Below, one piece after another: positions 35,448 to 47,030 of a stretch of 64,000 bases of DNA. The notes below the pieces were generated by a model, which worked only from the letters and a program-made list of their open reading frames with translations, searched no databases and was not told the DNA's origin. The stretch is from Siphonodentalium dalli. Lineage: Eukaryota; Mollusca; Scaphopoda; Gadilida; Siphonodentaliidae. The stretch is from positions 119,920,754 to 119,984,753 of the forward strand of contig CP136061.1 of assembly GCA_032622095.1 (NCBI GenBank). Direction: 5' to 3'. How positions within the stretch are numbered: position 1 is the first letter of the stretch; each line of letters opens with the position of its first letter. A program made the translations under genes and the position numbers.

Positions 35448-36397
35448 TTATGGGTTCGGGTGAACTGCACGATGGCAATGCTGAGTCAGTAAATTCTCTA
35501 CTATCGGAATTTTCCGCGGGAAATCGATCAGGAGATCCAAGATGCGGGGATACCAATATTGTTTGGTCCACATTGGAGCAATGAGAATGATCTGGCATGG
35601 AAATTGCCGAAGGTGATTTAAGACCCGTGGAATGAGTGGAATGGGTGGAAACGCATACGCAAAAAGACCCGCCCATTCGATTGACAGTGCATCGGTCGCA
35701 TACGCCTCTTGGTGAGGTTTCCATGAACAAAATATTGGTGTTTTTCGATTGTGAACGGTCGCAAAGAGGTCCATTGAAGGTTCGCCCCAGATCTGGAATA
35801 TTTTCGCCACAATGGCGGGTGACAATTCCCATTCGGTCGGATGAAAATGAAACCGACTGAGTTGATCGGCAAGCACATTCGTTCTCCCCGCAATGTGGGT
35901 TGCTAATAACCATATATTGTTGGTCTGAGCTAATTGCCACAGATCCCGTGCAAGACGGCAGAGGGTGAAGGAATAAGTCCCCCCTGCTTGTTGATATAAC
36001 AAGCCACGGTGACATTGTCTGTTTGAACTAAAATCGTTTGGTTTCGCAACTGGCGAATAAAATTCTTGAGCGTTAGAAGAACTGCTTTCAGCTCAAAATT
36101 GTTGATGTGGAGGCACGTATCTGCGGCGGACCAAAGACCTTGAATAGTCCGATTCGCAAAATGACCTTCCCACCCCGTCATGCTGGCATCTGTTGTGATC
36201 GTAGCAGAAGGACGTATTGGTCGAAAGGAGTGACCCTGAGAAATGTTTTGAGTTTGTAACCACCATTTCAGGTGGAAACCCAGTTCCGGAGAAAATGGGA
36301 TAAGCCGATTGTAATTTTGATGACGTTGAGACCAATGTGTTGAAAGATGAGCCTGAATGGGCCTCATGTACAACCTGGCGAGAGGAATTAGCTCCAA
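35448..36397 (-). pseudogene. DIRS RNase H region and linker
   Basis: This removes RNA from the RNA:DNA hybrid during copying. The first frame (36397-35930) contains ITTDASMTGWEGHF, INNFELKAVLLTL and VQTDNVTVACYINKQGG, supplying the Asp, Glu and Asp of the active site. A frame change near 35975 leads to LARDLWQLAQTNN, HIAGRTNVLADQLSR (final Asp) and MDLFATVHNRKTP, a segment typical of DIRS pol. It then runs into a DCLAVVDRQLQADGFS linker before the recombinase. Frame changes at both edges show decay. Confidence 0.88.
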
Positions 36398-37418
36398 ACA
36401 CGAGCAATTTGGCCCAGAAATTGTAGGTACACCCGGGCTGTTTTTGTGCCTGTTAAGAGGGACTGAGCAGTTAATTGAAGGCCTTGTATGCGTTCTGCGG
36501 ATGGTGATACGAGACCCTGAGTCAACTGAAATTGCGCCCCTAGATATTTGACTGTTTGGGCCGGAACAAGATTTGACTTGTCGAAATTTATCACAAACCC
36601 CAATTTTGACAGAGTGTCTTGGGGCAGAGCAAGGTCATTTTGATTCATTAGGAACCAATCGTCGGTGAAAACGATCAGTCGTATATATACCATCTGACGG
36701 AGATGAGCGGCGACACAGGACACTACTTTGGTGTAAACTCTTGGGGCACTTTTTGCACCGAAGCAAAGAACTTTCCACTGATATGCCTGGTTGTCGACAC
36801 AAAAGCGTAGATATTGACGATGATCGGGCCAAATCTGAATGTGAAAATACGCATGACGAATGTCTGCGGTAAATCCACAGTCGTTCAGTTTTACTAGTTC
36901 GATGGTCTTTGTTAAAGTGTCCATTTTGAAGTGTTCGTCTCGGATGAAATTGTTCAGAGAGCGAAGATTTATGACAGGACGCATTTCCTGGTTCTTCTTT
37001 GGAACCAGGAAAAGCATACTGTAAAAACCGGAATGGATCTGATCCCGAGGAACTTTCTCGATGGCGCCAAGAGCCAAAAGATTTTTGATTTCTAAATTGA
37101 GAATATCGTGTTGGGCGCCATGTACACCGGTCATTTTTAAACCGTGAAAAGGGGGTATGGTTTGAAAATCCAATTTGTAGCCCTGACGAATTATATCGAG
37201 GGTCCAAGCATCGTTGGTAATTGCTTCCCATTGAGCTAGGTAATTTGAGAACCCCCCCCCCCGATCTGCACACTGGGAGAAAGAATTTGGTGAAAATGTA
37301 TGCATGTACTCACCGAGTCATCTTTTCTTGGTTTGATATCCTTTGTTACCGGCACCGGTATAGACATTCGTGAGTGGGGTCCGAAAAGTGCCATTCTTTT
37401 TGTTGACGTAGGTGGCAT
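36388..37418 (-). pseudogene. DIRS reverse transcriptase
   Basis: This copies the element's RNA into DNA. The long frame from 37305 contains WEAITNDAWTLDIIRQGYKL, LGAIEKVPRDQIHSGFYS, LFLVPKKNQEMRPVINLRSL, FTADIRHAYFHIQIWPDHRQ and VFTDDWFLM. The last is the polymerase box; relatives usually have Y-x-D-D-x-L, so the first residue has changed to F while both Asp remain. KYLGAQFQL follows. Upstream, a 12-base G run (minus strand; 37251-37262) sits at the conserved 'GG' just before the domain. The frame continuing upstream of it (to 37418) differs, so the run has probably expanded and shifted the frame. The frame breaks again at about 36395 before RNase H. Confidence 0.9.
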
Positions 37419-37682
37419 TGTCTTTTTAAAACTTTAAAACTTTTTAAACCTGTTCCCTTTTGCGAACTCTTCCAATCAGTATTAGGTTTGGCAAAGAATG
37501 TTTTCTTGGCATTGGAAGGCCCATTATCAGAAGGAATGGGGAAAACTCTCTTAGTAGAGGTAGTGGCCTTGGTAGCTGGCAACAAATCATCCAGCGCTTT
37601 AGTGCGCTCCTTTTGCGTTTTTAGAACAGATTCTAGTCCGCCACCGAAAACACCATCAGCTGATAATGGTAGGTCAGAAAGC

Positions 37683-37930
37683 TATAATTCCCTATACCAT
37701 TCTGTAAGCATGTATTGTTATAATTCCCTATACCATTCTGTAAGCATGTATTACTATAATTCCCTATACTATTCTGTAAGCATGTATTGTTATAATTCCC
37801 TATACTATTATGTAAGCATGTATTGTTATAATTCCCTATACCATTATGTAAGCATGTATTGTTATAATTCCCTATACCATTCTGTAAGCATGTATTGTTA
37901 TAATACGCTATACCATTATGTAAGCATATA
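37683..37930 (+). repeat. 36-bp minisatellite in DIRS gag, 7 units
   Basis: Units start 'tataattccctataccattc' and continue 'tgtaagcatgtattgt', at a 36-bp period with single-base variants. It separates the SALADT core of gag from its C-terminus and brings in a stop on the gag strand. Confidence 0.95.
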
Positions 37931-38214
37931 ATTGGGTATCAGCCAAGGCACTTTGACGCCGTAAGATATGTTGATAGGCCCCCGCACGACCAAGTTGATC
38001 CATACAGGTGGTAGATATGGCGAAAATGTCTCGCACATGATGTGACACATCCTCCACCGTGATATCTTGTGATGCAGCAAGACCTTGTTGAAGGTAAATC
38101 ATTGCACTAATTCCCATATGAGCGGCCGCCTGTCCCCGGTAGGCCAGCTTTTCTATCATCTTGTATGGTTGTCCTACAAGTGAACGATCTCCAAATGGAG
38201 GTGGTTTGACATTC

Positions 38215-39350
38215 TTGCCATGTGTCTGGCTAAGGCAGCGATAAACCAAACTGTCTAGCGTGGGTAGTTTTAAATCTCCAGGATTGCGAAAGCACAAGTC
38301 TCTGTGCGGCATCAATGTCTGCCCCAAGTTTCTTTGTGGTGGTTTCACTAATGCGCCATCACCGAAGATACTTTCCAGTGTTTTGCTCTTGGAGCAGTCG
38401 TTGGAAATGGTTTCCGAACAATGTTCATCAACATGAATTGATCCAATGTCTGTCACATTGTCATTTTCAGACGAATCTTCGTCAGAACTTGGTGGTCTTC
38501 GACTCACTGTGTGAGGTTTTCCTCTTTGTGAGGAAGAATTTGTATGTGTATTGGATATTGGGCAATCATTTGCGATTCCCGTGTCCCCAATAGTTGACCT
38601 CGTTAGCGATGGTCGGGAGACGTCAATGGCCGGGCGGCCATGACTTTGCAATTCGATGAGAGCATCAAGCTTGCTCGAAAGTCCCCCGACTGCCGAGCGA
38701 TAATGTTTTCCCCATGTTTTCTTGCCATGTGTCTGGCTAAGGCAGCGATAAACCAAACTGTCTAGCGTGGGTAGTTTTAAAAACTCATCGGCTTCAGCAG
38801 ACAGGAAGTTTTTGTGCAGATACCTCGGCAAATGCTTTCAGGGAAAATGGATGTTCACATCTCCAGGATTGCGAAAGCACAAGTCTCTGTGCGGCATCAA
38901 TGTCTGCCCCAAGTTTCTTTGGGGTGGTTTCACTAATGCGCCATCGTGTCTGCCCCAAGTTTCTTTGGGGTGGTTTCACTAATGCGCCATCACCGAAGAT
39001 ACTTTCCAGTGTTTTGCTCTTGGAGCAGTCGTTGGAAATGGTTTCCGAAAAAACCGAACAATGTTCATCAACATGAATTGATCCAATGTCTGTCACATTG
39101 TCATTTTCAGACGAATCTTCGTCAGAACTTGGTGGTCTTCGACTCACTGTGCGAGGTTTTCCTCTTTGTGAGGAAGAATTTGTATGTGTATTGGATATTG
39201 GGCAATCATTTGCGATTCCCGTGTCCCCAATAGTTGACCTCATTAGAGATGGTCGGGAGACGTCAATGGCCGGGCGGCCATGACTTTGCAATTCGATGAG
39301 AGCATCAAGCTTGCTCGAAAGTCCCCCGACTTCCGAGCGATAACTCTCCA
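38215..39350. repeat. Rearranged duplication in gag
   Basis: 'aagtttctttg(t/g)ggtggtttcac' at 38328 and 38957 starts parallel blocks of about 370 bp. 'ttgccatgtgtctggctaag' occurs at 38216 and 38724. A 40-bp unit 'tgtctgccccaagtttcttt' is repeated in tandem at 38907 and 38947. The units agree at nearly every base, so the event looks recent, or it may be an assembly artefact. Confidence 0.8.
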
Positions 39351-39559
39351 TGGTAGAAGAAAATTCCACTTGGAGGATTTGATATTTAGTTTTACGTTTC
39401 TTCTTCGTAATTGTATTGTCGATCACCTCTGGTATGTGACGACGGCGACGAACTATCGGGAGTCGGACATAATTGTTCCATTTTGCTGCGCCAATAAAGC
39501 AGGTCACAAGAAAACTAAGATGCATGCATCAGGTCGCCCGTGAACTATCTACCATAGAA

Positions 39560-40455
39560 TTGTTGTAGCTATCGATTATACATTTTGGAACACCTGTCTG
39601 TATGTATGTGTGTATGTATGAATGCATGCATGCGTGTATGTGTTATAGACTCTAACACTGCTCGACCGATCCGACTCGGATTTGGTATTTAACGTGTCAA
39701 CTTGACCTCGCTCATAGGCATGTTTCTGGACCTTGACCGATCAGACTACAAATTTGTGTGTAGGACTACTTCGATCCCGGTAGCAATATGGACGGGTCCA
39801 ATTTCACGTGGGACCATGTCCTCGAACGTGCTGATATAGGCATGTTTCTGGACCAATTGAACAATAGTTTGGCCAGACGCTGTATATACTGGGTACTGTC
39901 CAGATGGAGGCGATCACAAAAAAATCCCTAAATAGCCCGAACGAAGTCGAGTACATCAGCTAGTCTAATATATATTTTGGACATTTGTCTGTCTGTTTGT
40001 CTGTTAGCTATGGCCGGGAAAACTGCCGGACAGATTTGACGAAATTTGATACCTAGGGGAAATTATTTCCAGGGAGTATTTTGGACGGGTCAAATCTTGA
40101 TCCCGACCTGACCGACATTCAAAAAGATCAATTCAAGATCAAATCTGGTAAAACGGAAGGATTTCAACGAAATTTGATACCTACCGTTACTTTTGTCCCA
40201 GGAGTGTTTCGGATGGGTCAAATCATTCAGGACCCCTACCTGATCTTGACATTCAAAATTGTCAATTCAAGGTCAAATCGGGTAAAGCCGGGCGGATTTC
40301 GACGGGTACTTTTGTCGGGAACTTTTGTTCGGGGAGTGTTTTGGACGGCTCAAATCGTGACCCCGACATGACCTTCACCATTAAAATGGTCAAGTCAAGG
40401 TTAAGTCGCGCATTCCTCCGAAAATCGGACGAAGTCGGGTCCACCAGCTACTATT
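39560..40455 (-). repeat. Dispersed repeats inserted between DIRS gag and 5' end
   Basis: 39565-39966 is a minus-strand copy of the type seen at 60978-61545 ('gatcacaaaaaaatccctaa', 'gcatgtttctggacc'). 39967-40455 is a minus-strand copy of the type at 25351-25560 ('ttgtctgtctgtttgtctgt', 'gacgaagtcgggtccaccag'). Confidence 0.75.
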
Positions 40456-40609
40456 ATATATGTCTAGATTTAGTTACAAACTAAATACCTGTATATTGTA
40501 CAAAGAAATGTTTGACAAATATATCTATATCAATATTACCATACGGGTCATTAAAATAGATACGACGAAACAAATTTTGAAGGGTGCATGTATCGGGTAA
40601 ATTTTTATA

Positions 40610-42000
40610 TTTCAAATGATGACAGGAATGCGGAAAGTTGAAGTACCTACGTAATACTGGCTATCCGCACGAAAAGATATACATGTATATCAAACTAGAA
40701 TAGACTGCTGACTGAAGATGACTGCTGGCGATAATGTTTTCCAAAATAATTCAAAGCATTCGATAGCTCCCATCTAGTTGTCAGCCCGAAGATCAATATG
40801 AAGTTTGGCGACTATCAGATGAGGGATATGTCTGTACAGTTGCTAAACAATTCAGTCATGCAAAAGAGTAAGATACCAAATTGATGCCTGTGGTCATGTT
40901 TTTTAACGAAATTCGGAAAAATTAGATTACTCTCACCCTGGTTATCCAGAAGATCATTGTGGAAGCTGGTGACGATCGGACAAGGGGTATCGTCTGTAGG
41001 ATCAACCAAATTATTTAGCCATAAAAATAGTAAAATTCAAGATCACCGCTGGCGGGGATGTTTTCACAAGGACAGTTTGAGAACAAAATATGGCTCACAT
41101 CTAGCGGTGACCCAAAATATCCACATGAGAAAAAGTTCTCCAATAAAAGCTGGCTGCAGGGTGCGCCAATTGATTCAAATTTGAAATTTAGCAGGGTGTA
41201 CTGCTGGTGGCCATGTTTTCCCCGTAAATTTGATAGACTGATGGACAAAACCACTGAATCCGTTGAATCAATATACATGTGTTCATTTATATGCATTGTT
41301 ATACACAGTACTGGTATATGAAGGTACTGAAAATAACTATATTACTAGTACACACAAAATAAACCATATATCATGGCTATGGGTTCTAATATCCGAACAT
41401 GACAGCTGAGAACTTGGTGTGAATTGAAGAGTGGTGGTGTCTCAAGCATATCTAACCCTCCACGTTAGCAACATGCCATTACATGGCATACGTATAATCT
41501 ACCTCGAGGACAGAAGTGATCCATAAAACCCCCCTTAATTCAACCAGGTCCTCGCGCGCGATGTATGGTCGATCACACGATTATCTAGGGGGGGGGGAAT
41601 TAGAATTGTTGTATAAAAACAGCACTACATGTAAATATAAAATAAAATAGTGCTACATCTTATTACAGATTATTGCCACATATAATCAGTGATTATACAA
41701 ACAGTCTGACAAAATAAAGTTTCAGTGACACTCTATCCGAAGAGGGGAATAATTTCATCTGTTACAGTCAATGGAGCAATTATGAATCTGGAAAGGTGAA
41801 ATTTCTAAGTAATACTAGATATCGACATGACGCGACAACATATAACGTAAATGCAATATGGCCGCTGGCGACCATTTTTCCTATGAAATTCAAAAAATAT
41901 TTGATAGATCAATATCAAGATAAATATGAAGTTTGGTGATGATCGGATGAGTGAAGTGGACTGTGCTAAGCGGTTTAGTAATGCTTAAAAAGATTCTTAC
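40610..42000. repeat. Diverged tandem repeats with 'gctggcgacca...gaagtttggcgatgatcgg'
   Basis: Three or four old units at about 40620-40860, 40870-41000, 41010-41230 and 41770-41980 share 'ctggcg(a/g)ccatgtttt', 'gaagtttgg(c/t)gatgatcgga' and 'agtaatactag'. Phrases of this kind are, from memory, widespread in marine invertebrate genomes. No gene. 41240-41760 and 42000-42280 show nothing recognisable apart from a G run at 41588-41597. Confidence 0.55.
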
Positions 42001-42284
42001 CTTAATATTTTGATGTTCACTTTATAAACTTCACTGAGTCATCTTTGTCATGTATTGAATTTGATATCTTTTGTGAACAGTTTATAAATTATGTATGTCT
42101 CGTGTTCGTTATTATATTGTATGTGTTTATTATCATTAAATAAAGTTATCATTTAAAATAAATGTATTCACGTCCTCAATTATCATCTCACAAAAAAAGC
42201 TCAAATACCCCAAAACACAATAGTTTAGAGTCGCCAATTACTTAATTCGATTACCTATAACACTAAGCACATAAGCCGCTTAAC

Positions 42285-42620
42285 CTTTTAAATGGGGCCG
42301 ACCGTTTACACTTTATAGAATGAAAGAACGAAAAGTTGAATAAAATCAACAAATTTGTGAATTTAAGAACAATTCAAACGTTAATGTTGTCCATGTCATA
42401 ACCCGGACATATGTACTATATTTCAGTCTTGTCCATTAATAAACAAAGATAATGCGACATCAAGTCGGCTCACACCTTTTATTTTGGAGCCGGTCGCATA
42501 CACTTTATAGTGAGTTTCAGAACGAAACAAAATGAATAAAATCAACAATTTGTAAATTTAAAAACAATTCAAACGTTGTTGTATTCCATGTCCCATCCCG
42601 GACATATACACCAAATTTCA
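42285..42620 (+). repeat. ~190-bp tandem duplication
   Basis: Two parallel units (about 42285-42440 and 42475-42620) share 'ggggccgaccgtttacactt'-like starts, 'gaataaaatcaacaa', 'acaattcaaacgtt' and 'cccggacatat'. Confidence 0.75.
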
Positions 42621-43106
42621 CTAATATTCATTAGTATTGGCACACGTCGACTGGGGCGAGTTGGCCCTGGGGCGATTAGGCCGATTCCGACACCTTCTAT
42701 AATTTACAGTATGTACCTGTTTACGCGTAGTTTACTTTAGAAAATTCCGCAATTAATACCGTAAATAGAGCGACTGTATTCGACAGAGAATGCCTCTGTT
42801 ATTGATTATCAAGTTGCTATACATTAAAACGACAAATTCACATGCTCGTTCAAGCGCAGTAGTCTATTTTCCCCATGATAAAGGACATCCACAAATACTA
42901 AATAACGCTAACCTACTGCAAATGTTTTACACGACAACTGTTAACATATTTGGGCTGAATTCATCTGATGCGGTATTATTCCTCAAAATATAAAAAACAA
43001 AACCATGCCATCGTTACTTGGATTGTAATTCAATTGAGTATTTGTCACTAAAAACAAGCATTCTGATTGGCCGAGAGCGGCTAACTTGCGTTTTCGATTC
43101 ACCGAC

Positions 43107-43294
43107 ATCGGCCGCTTCAGCGTGCATCAAATCTGAATGTAGCACGGTCAAATTTATCGGCGCAGAACGAGTAGCGAAACGAGCACACCCGCGCGTTGTT
43201 TATAGATACCGTTCATCGGCCGCTTCAGCGTGCATCAAATCCGAATACGACACGGTACAATTTCATCGGCGCAGAACGGAGTAGCGAAACGAGC
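43107..43294 (+). repeat. 108-bp tandem duplication
   Basis: catcggccgcttcagcgtgc at 43107 and 43215, running in parallel through 'cggcgcagaacg(g)agtagc' and 'gaaacgagc'. Confidence 0.85.
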
Positions 43295-43451
43295 CAACCA
43301 GCCCCACAGGAAATGGTTACGGAGCAGTGTTCCGAGTAACTCAATGATCAAACCCAATGATTTATGCACTGTGACAACGGCGAAATGAAAGTCTCGATTC
43401 GTGTCATGAAAATGACTAAATGATACTGTTGAGTTGTACATTCTGGGATGA

Positions 43452-43575
43452 TACCCTGTTGAGTTGCACATTCTGGGATTCGAGCATGAAAACAGTTTGT
43501 GAACTCGCCGGCAAGCCGGCTCGTTCACAAACTGTTTTCATGCTCTAATCCCAGAATGTACAACTCAACAGGGTA
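43452..43575. repeat. 124-bp hairpin
   Basis: taccctgttgagttgcacat ... atgtacaactcaacagggta; arms of about 55-60 bp pair with few mismatches around a centre gccggcaagccggc. An extra direct copy of the outer arm lies at 43422-43451. It is located just inside the DIRS 5' end. Confidence 0.8.
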
Positions 43576-43674
43576 TGTTTATCTCCTAAATGTAGTTTGG
43601 GCTAACATTTACATAAATCCTCCACATCATTTATCCCGACACACACGTCAGATGAAAAACAGCCATCAGAGAAA

Positions 43675-43850
43675 CGCCCAAATTGGGCGAAATGAACTAG
43701 ATATTACCGGGAGGAGTTATCGCTCGTGTTACGCTATAGTTCCGACTATAACGAAATGAAACGAAACGAACGGGTTAAACCTGCATAAAGTAAGATGGTA
43801 TCCAATAGAGTGTTACATAAAGGGAAGTGGCTATATATCGATAAAAAAAT
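43675..43850. repeat. DIRS 5' inverted terminal repeat
   Basis: Reverse complement of 33868-34020 and, in its outer part, of 34142-34196. It includes 'ccaatagagtgttacataaa' and 'gtggctatatatcgata'. Confidence 0.85.
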
Positions 43851-43899
43851 TAAACACCCACACATGCACGTTATTTCGAATATTAATGAACAGCATAAG

Positions 43900-46800
43900 T
43901 TGTACGTATATCTGAAATTGTATGCATCCTTTAATGTATTATTTCGAATATAAATGAGCAGTAAATTCCACGTATTTTTAAGATCTAATTAACACGCATT
44001 TTCCACGTAAAAAAGTTCGAGAATTAGTGTCCGTAAATTCCACTTATATGTCCAATATAGGGAAATTTTATTTGCCGTAAATCTAGACATTTAATGGCAA
44101 ATAGGAAAATTTACAAATTGGGTGCAGTAAAACTATACATTGCCAGTGTATCCCTATCGTCGTTATATCAGTTAACATAATCATCTTACAGACCTGCATG
44201 CCATGACCAATTAGAATGCAGGGGTCCGTACAATCACTCTCCCAAGTTTGTAATTTCAGCGCTCCTAAATACCCACCCACCCACCCACCCCCCCCCCCCC
44301 CCAAGATTGTAAAGCGGGACTTGTGTTCTACAGTACTGGACAATATATGCATCCTAGGGAATTACTAGCTTGTTCATTGGAATTTAGCAATAGTCGATTT
44401 CTCCGTTTACAACATACAGGGACGTCAAATGACTTACAGGATTTTATTAATTTGGATCGATTTCGAGAGGGAACTGCTTTTTGGGGCGAATGGAGTGCTC
44501 GAAAAATCCATCCTTTGTTATTCTATTTATAGTACTAGAATGATCTACCCTGGGAGGGGGTACCTATAATTCGCTTGGTCTGATAACTTCCGAACCAAGC
44601 GACGTTCATATTACCGAAATAACAGCATGGGGGCAATATTGAGGTCACGTTATTTTTCACTGTCGTGTGATTGGTCATCTATCAATAGAATTATCGATGG
44701 GTTTACGATTTTACATAGATCTCTTAACCCTTCGCCGGTGCGCCAACTACCATGGGGACGAAATGCCATGTTAGGGTGCTTGGCTCAAATCGTGCACGGA
44801 CGTGTATAAATAAGCTATTCGGAGGTTTATAAAAAGAGAAGTTGGCTTTTATAAATAAAGGTGCAGTTGCAAATGTCATGCAGGACCGTAATGACTAAAG
44901 GTCACGTGTCGCATATGCTTTCAAAAGTTCCAGTTCATGATTTTCCGACGACCGCTCGAATTATGGAGTAAAGCAACCAGTCAAAGTTTTAATCTGTATA
45001 GGGTCCTTGCAGGGATTGACCATTTCTAACATTGCGTAATCATTCGAGAAATTTCACCCCTAGTGTGCAAATATAATTTCCCAGACTCTGAAATATATTA
45101 TCTGGTGCTAGGGGTTGAATTGCACTCAGACCATGCAGCCACTTTCCGATTCCATGCCCGAAAGGGCACATAGTTTGGAATTTAAAACTCTTCGAGAATA
45201 CGTTGGAACTATTTCCATAGTTTAATTTTAAAACTAATATCGAGTTTAAATTACCAAAAATAGGATGCTTGTTTTTCACGCAGTTTAATATTGTTTGGGA
45301 CACCAAAGTTTGAGTGGGTCGACACGCCCATATCAGTGCCGCGGCCCCCTTTGCAACGTCTAGGCCAGTGGTTAGTCATTTCTCATTTTTGTATCAACAT
45401 AGTCAATTAAGGTAAAACAAATGGACAATTCTCTGAAAACTGGTCAAACACAATAAAATACCCTTGTGCAACCCGAAGCTTCCCATGACTAAACTAAGTG
45501 ATGATATCCAATAACAGCAAAAGAGCTATTTCCATTTTAACTGACAAGCGATGGGCATCCAATATTCCAATAAACTGAGTTAATAGGCCTGCACTGATAA
45601 TTTACACAAATTCGTTTACACCAGTAGATTCCCAGCATTCACAGTTGTGATCACATTAGAGAAGTGATAGTACGGACCACAGGGGGGCCAAAGTTGGGTG
45701 GTGGTAAACCCGCCAATTGTGGGGGGGGCGAATTGGCGGACAAACATGTGAAGTACTTTTACCGAGTTCAGTTTAATTGCAGATAATACCCGGAGAGCTT
45801 GCAGTTTCACTATTTGTGCATGCATCTTTATTTTCTTCAACTCTTCGAAACTGACCTACCTACTTCAGTCATCATTAAGTGATCCAGCTAATTTGCCAAG
45901 ATGTTGGTGGGTCCTGCATTGTTGTTATGCTGGTAGGACAAACTTATCATGTATCAGGAAATGTAGATCTATTTTTTTTTCGAAAGTTGTTAGGCTAATC
46001 TGAACGAATTGGAAGAATAAGCCAATTTCTTTATGAAACAATAAAGAGCCGATACACCTTTGAAATACTTTTAAAAGATGGCTGCGCTGGAGGCTTGCAA
46101 CATCACAGGAATAGCCATCCTGGTTATGGTCGGTTTTCAACAAGAAACATCCTTAGTAAAATACAAAACTGATGTTTGAATGTTTTATGCATAAAATTTT
46201 CTTATATTGTTCAGATAGCTAATGAACTTGACATCAGTTTGGCCAAACGGCATGATGGCTGCTCAGCAGGATCCACCACAATCTGAGGATATTAAAAGGA
46301 CAACGTAAATGGGGGGTGCGTCACATGAATATTTTATAAGTTTGAAGATGGTGTTAGTTTGTATGTCATGTCGCGCACGAAAAGTGGTCCCGAAAGAGGA
46401 ATATACACTTTACTACATATTTTAAGAGTATCTATGGGCTTAACGTTTTTATTTTTATTTCAATATCATAAAAACTCGGAACGTTTGGTCAAATTTTATT
46501 ACCAAGAATGGTGGACAACATGTTTAGAACAGCACGTCATTTACGATGTGGACAACAGCACAGAAAGCATATGGAAACAACACTGCAGCAGACACTTACT
46601 ATGGTTGTACTACTGCTGCCTGAATGGTCCAGATTAAGCTTTCAGGGTCATTATCTACGTGGCACGTGTCAACAAACGCACGTTTCCAAAAACAAACTTA
46701 ATGATAACATGATAAACTTATAGAAACGTGAAAATTCAACAATAACAGTCATGTGGGATTATCCATTCGTGTGGTGGGATTAACCTCCATCCGTTTAACA

Positions 46801-47020
46801 ATCTATGTATTTGCAGCTTTCCCAGAAGTATCTCGGATCTCTGAAATGGAAACCAAATATAGCATCATTTAGTGTAACTACGATTTGTGACGGAGGGTAT
46901 GGAAGAGATAAAAGGCTCCAACCATCGGACTTTCAGCAAGTTCGGGGAACATTTCAAGACTGAAAGCCATATTGGGCAACTGCTATTAACTTGATTGTCC
47001 TGGAACTTTGTTTCGGCGAC
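43900..47020. other. No gene recognised
   Basis: AT-rich DNA with C or G runs at 44288-44302 and 45721-45728. Open frames of 60-95 codons (for example 44323-44532 and 46359-46637) show no family motif, repeat or membrane pattern that would support a gene. Confidence 0.35.
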
Positions 47021-47030
47021 TTCTTAAAGA

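Larger units (their letters stand above)
37346..39525 (-). pseudogene. DIRS gag, duplicated and interrupted
   Basis: This is the structural protein that packages the element's RNA. The N-terminal frame (39525-38794) has a basic KKKRKTKYQ stretch, LSSKLDALIELQSHGRPAID, an acidic SSDEDSSENDNVTD segment and KPPQRNLGQT. The middle frame (38831-37908) repeats that block, then has KLPTLDSLVYRCLSQTHGK twice and the gag core GRAGAYQHILRRQSALADT. The C-terminal piece (37675-37346) contains ESVLKTQKERTKALDDLLPA. The block 38230-38720 duplicates 38850-39350 in a rearranged form, and a 36-bp minisatellite (37683-37930) cuts the reading frame just after SALADT. The assignment rests on position and the shared core; gag sequences vary widely. 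Confidence 0.8.
33826..43850 (-). mobile_element. DIRS1-like tyrosine-recombinase retrotransposon, decayed and interrupted
   Basis: On the minus strand the order is inverted end (43850-43675), gag (39525-37346), reverse transcriptase (37418-36388), RNase H (36397-35448), tyrosine recombinase (35345-34456) and a terminal block (34196-33826). The right end and 33868-34010 are reverse complements over more than 120 bp, including the same 'cgtttcgtttcgtttc' tract. DIRS elements copy through RNA, use a tyrosine recombinase instead of a DDE integrase, and have inverted ends plus an internal complementary region; all of these appear here. Coding parts carry frameshifts. Between gag and the 5' end about 4 kb of unrelated repeats are lodged (39560-43660), so the present span is much longer than a typical element of about 5-6 kb. 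Confidence 0.9.

Noticed and set aside
37488-37931. 147-codon plus-strand frame with YYNSLYHSVSM repeats
   Set aside because: It is antisense to DIRS gag and made of the 36-bp minisatellite.
34456-39525. Endogenous retrovirus or LTR retrotransposon
   Set aside because: There is no integrase, protease or LTR; a tyrosine recombinase and inverted ends place it with DIRS elements.
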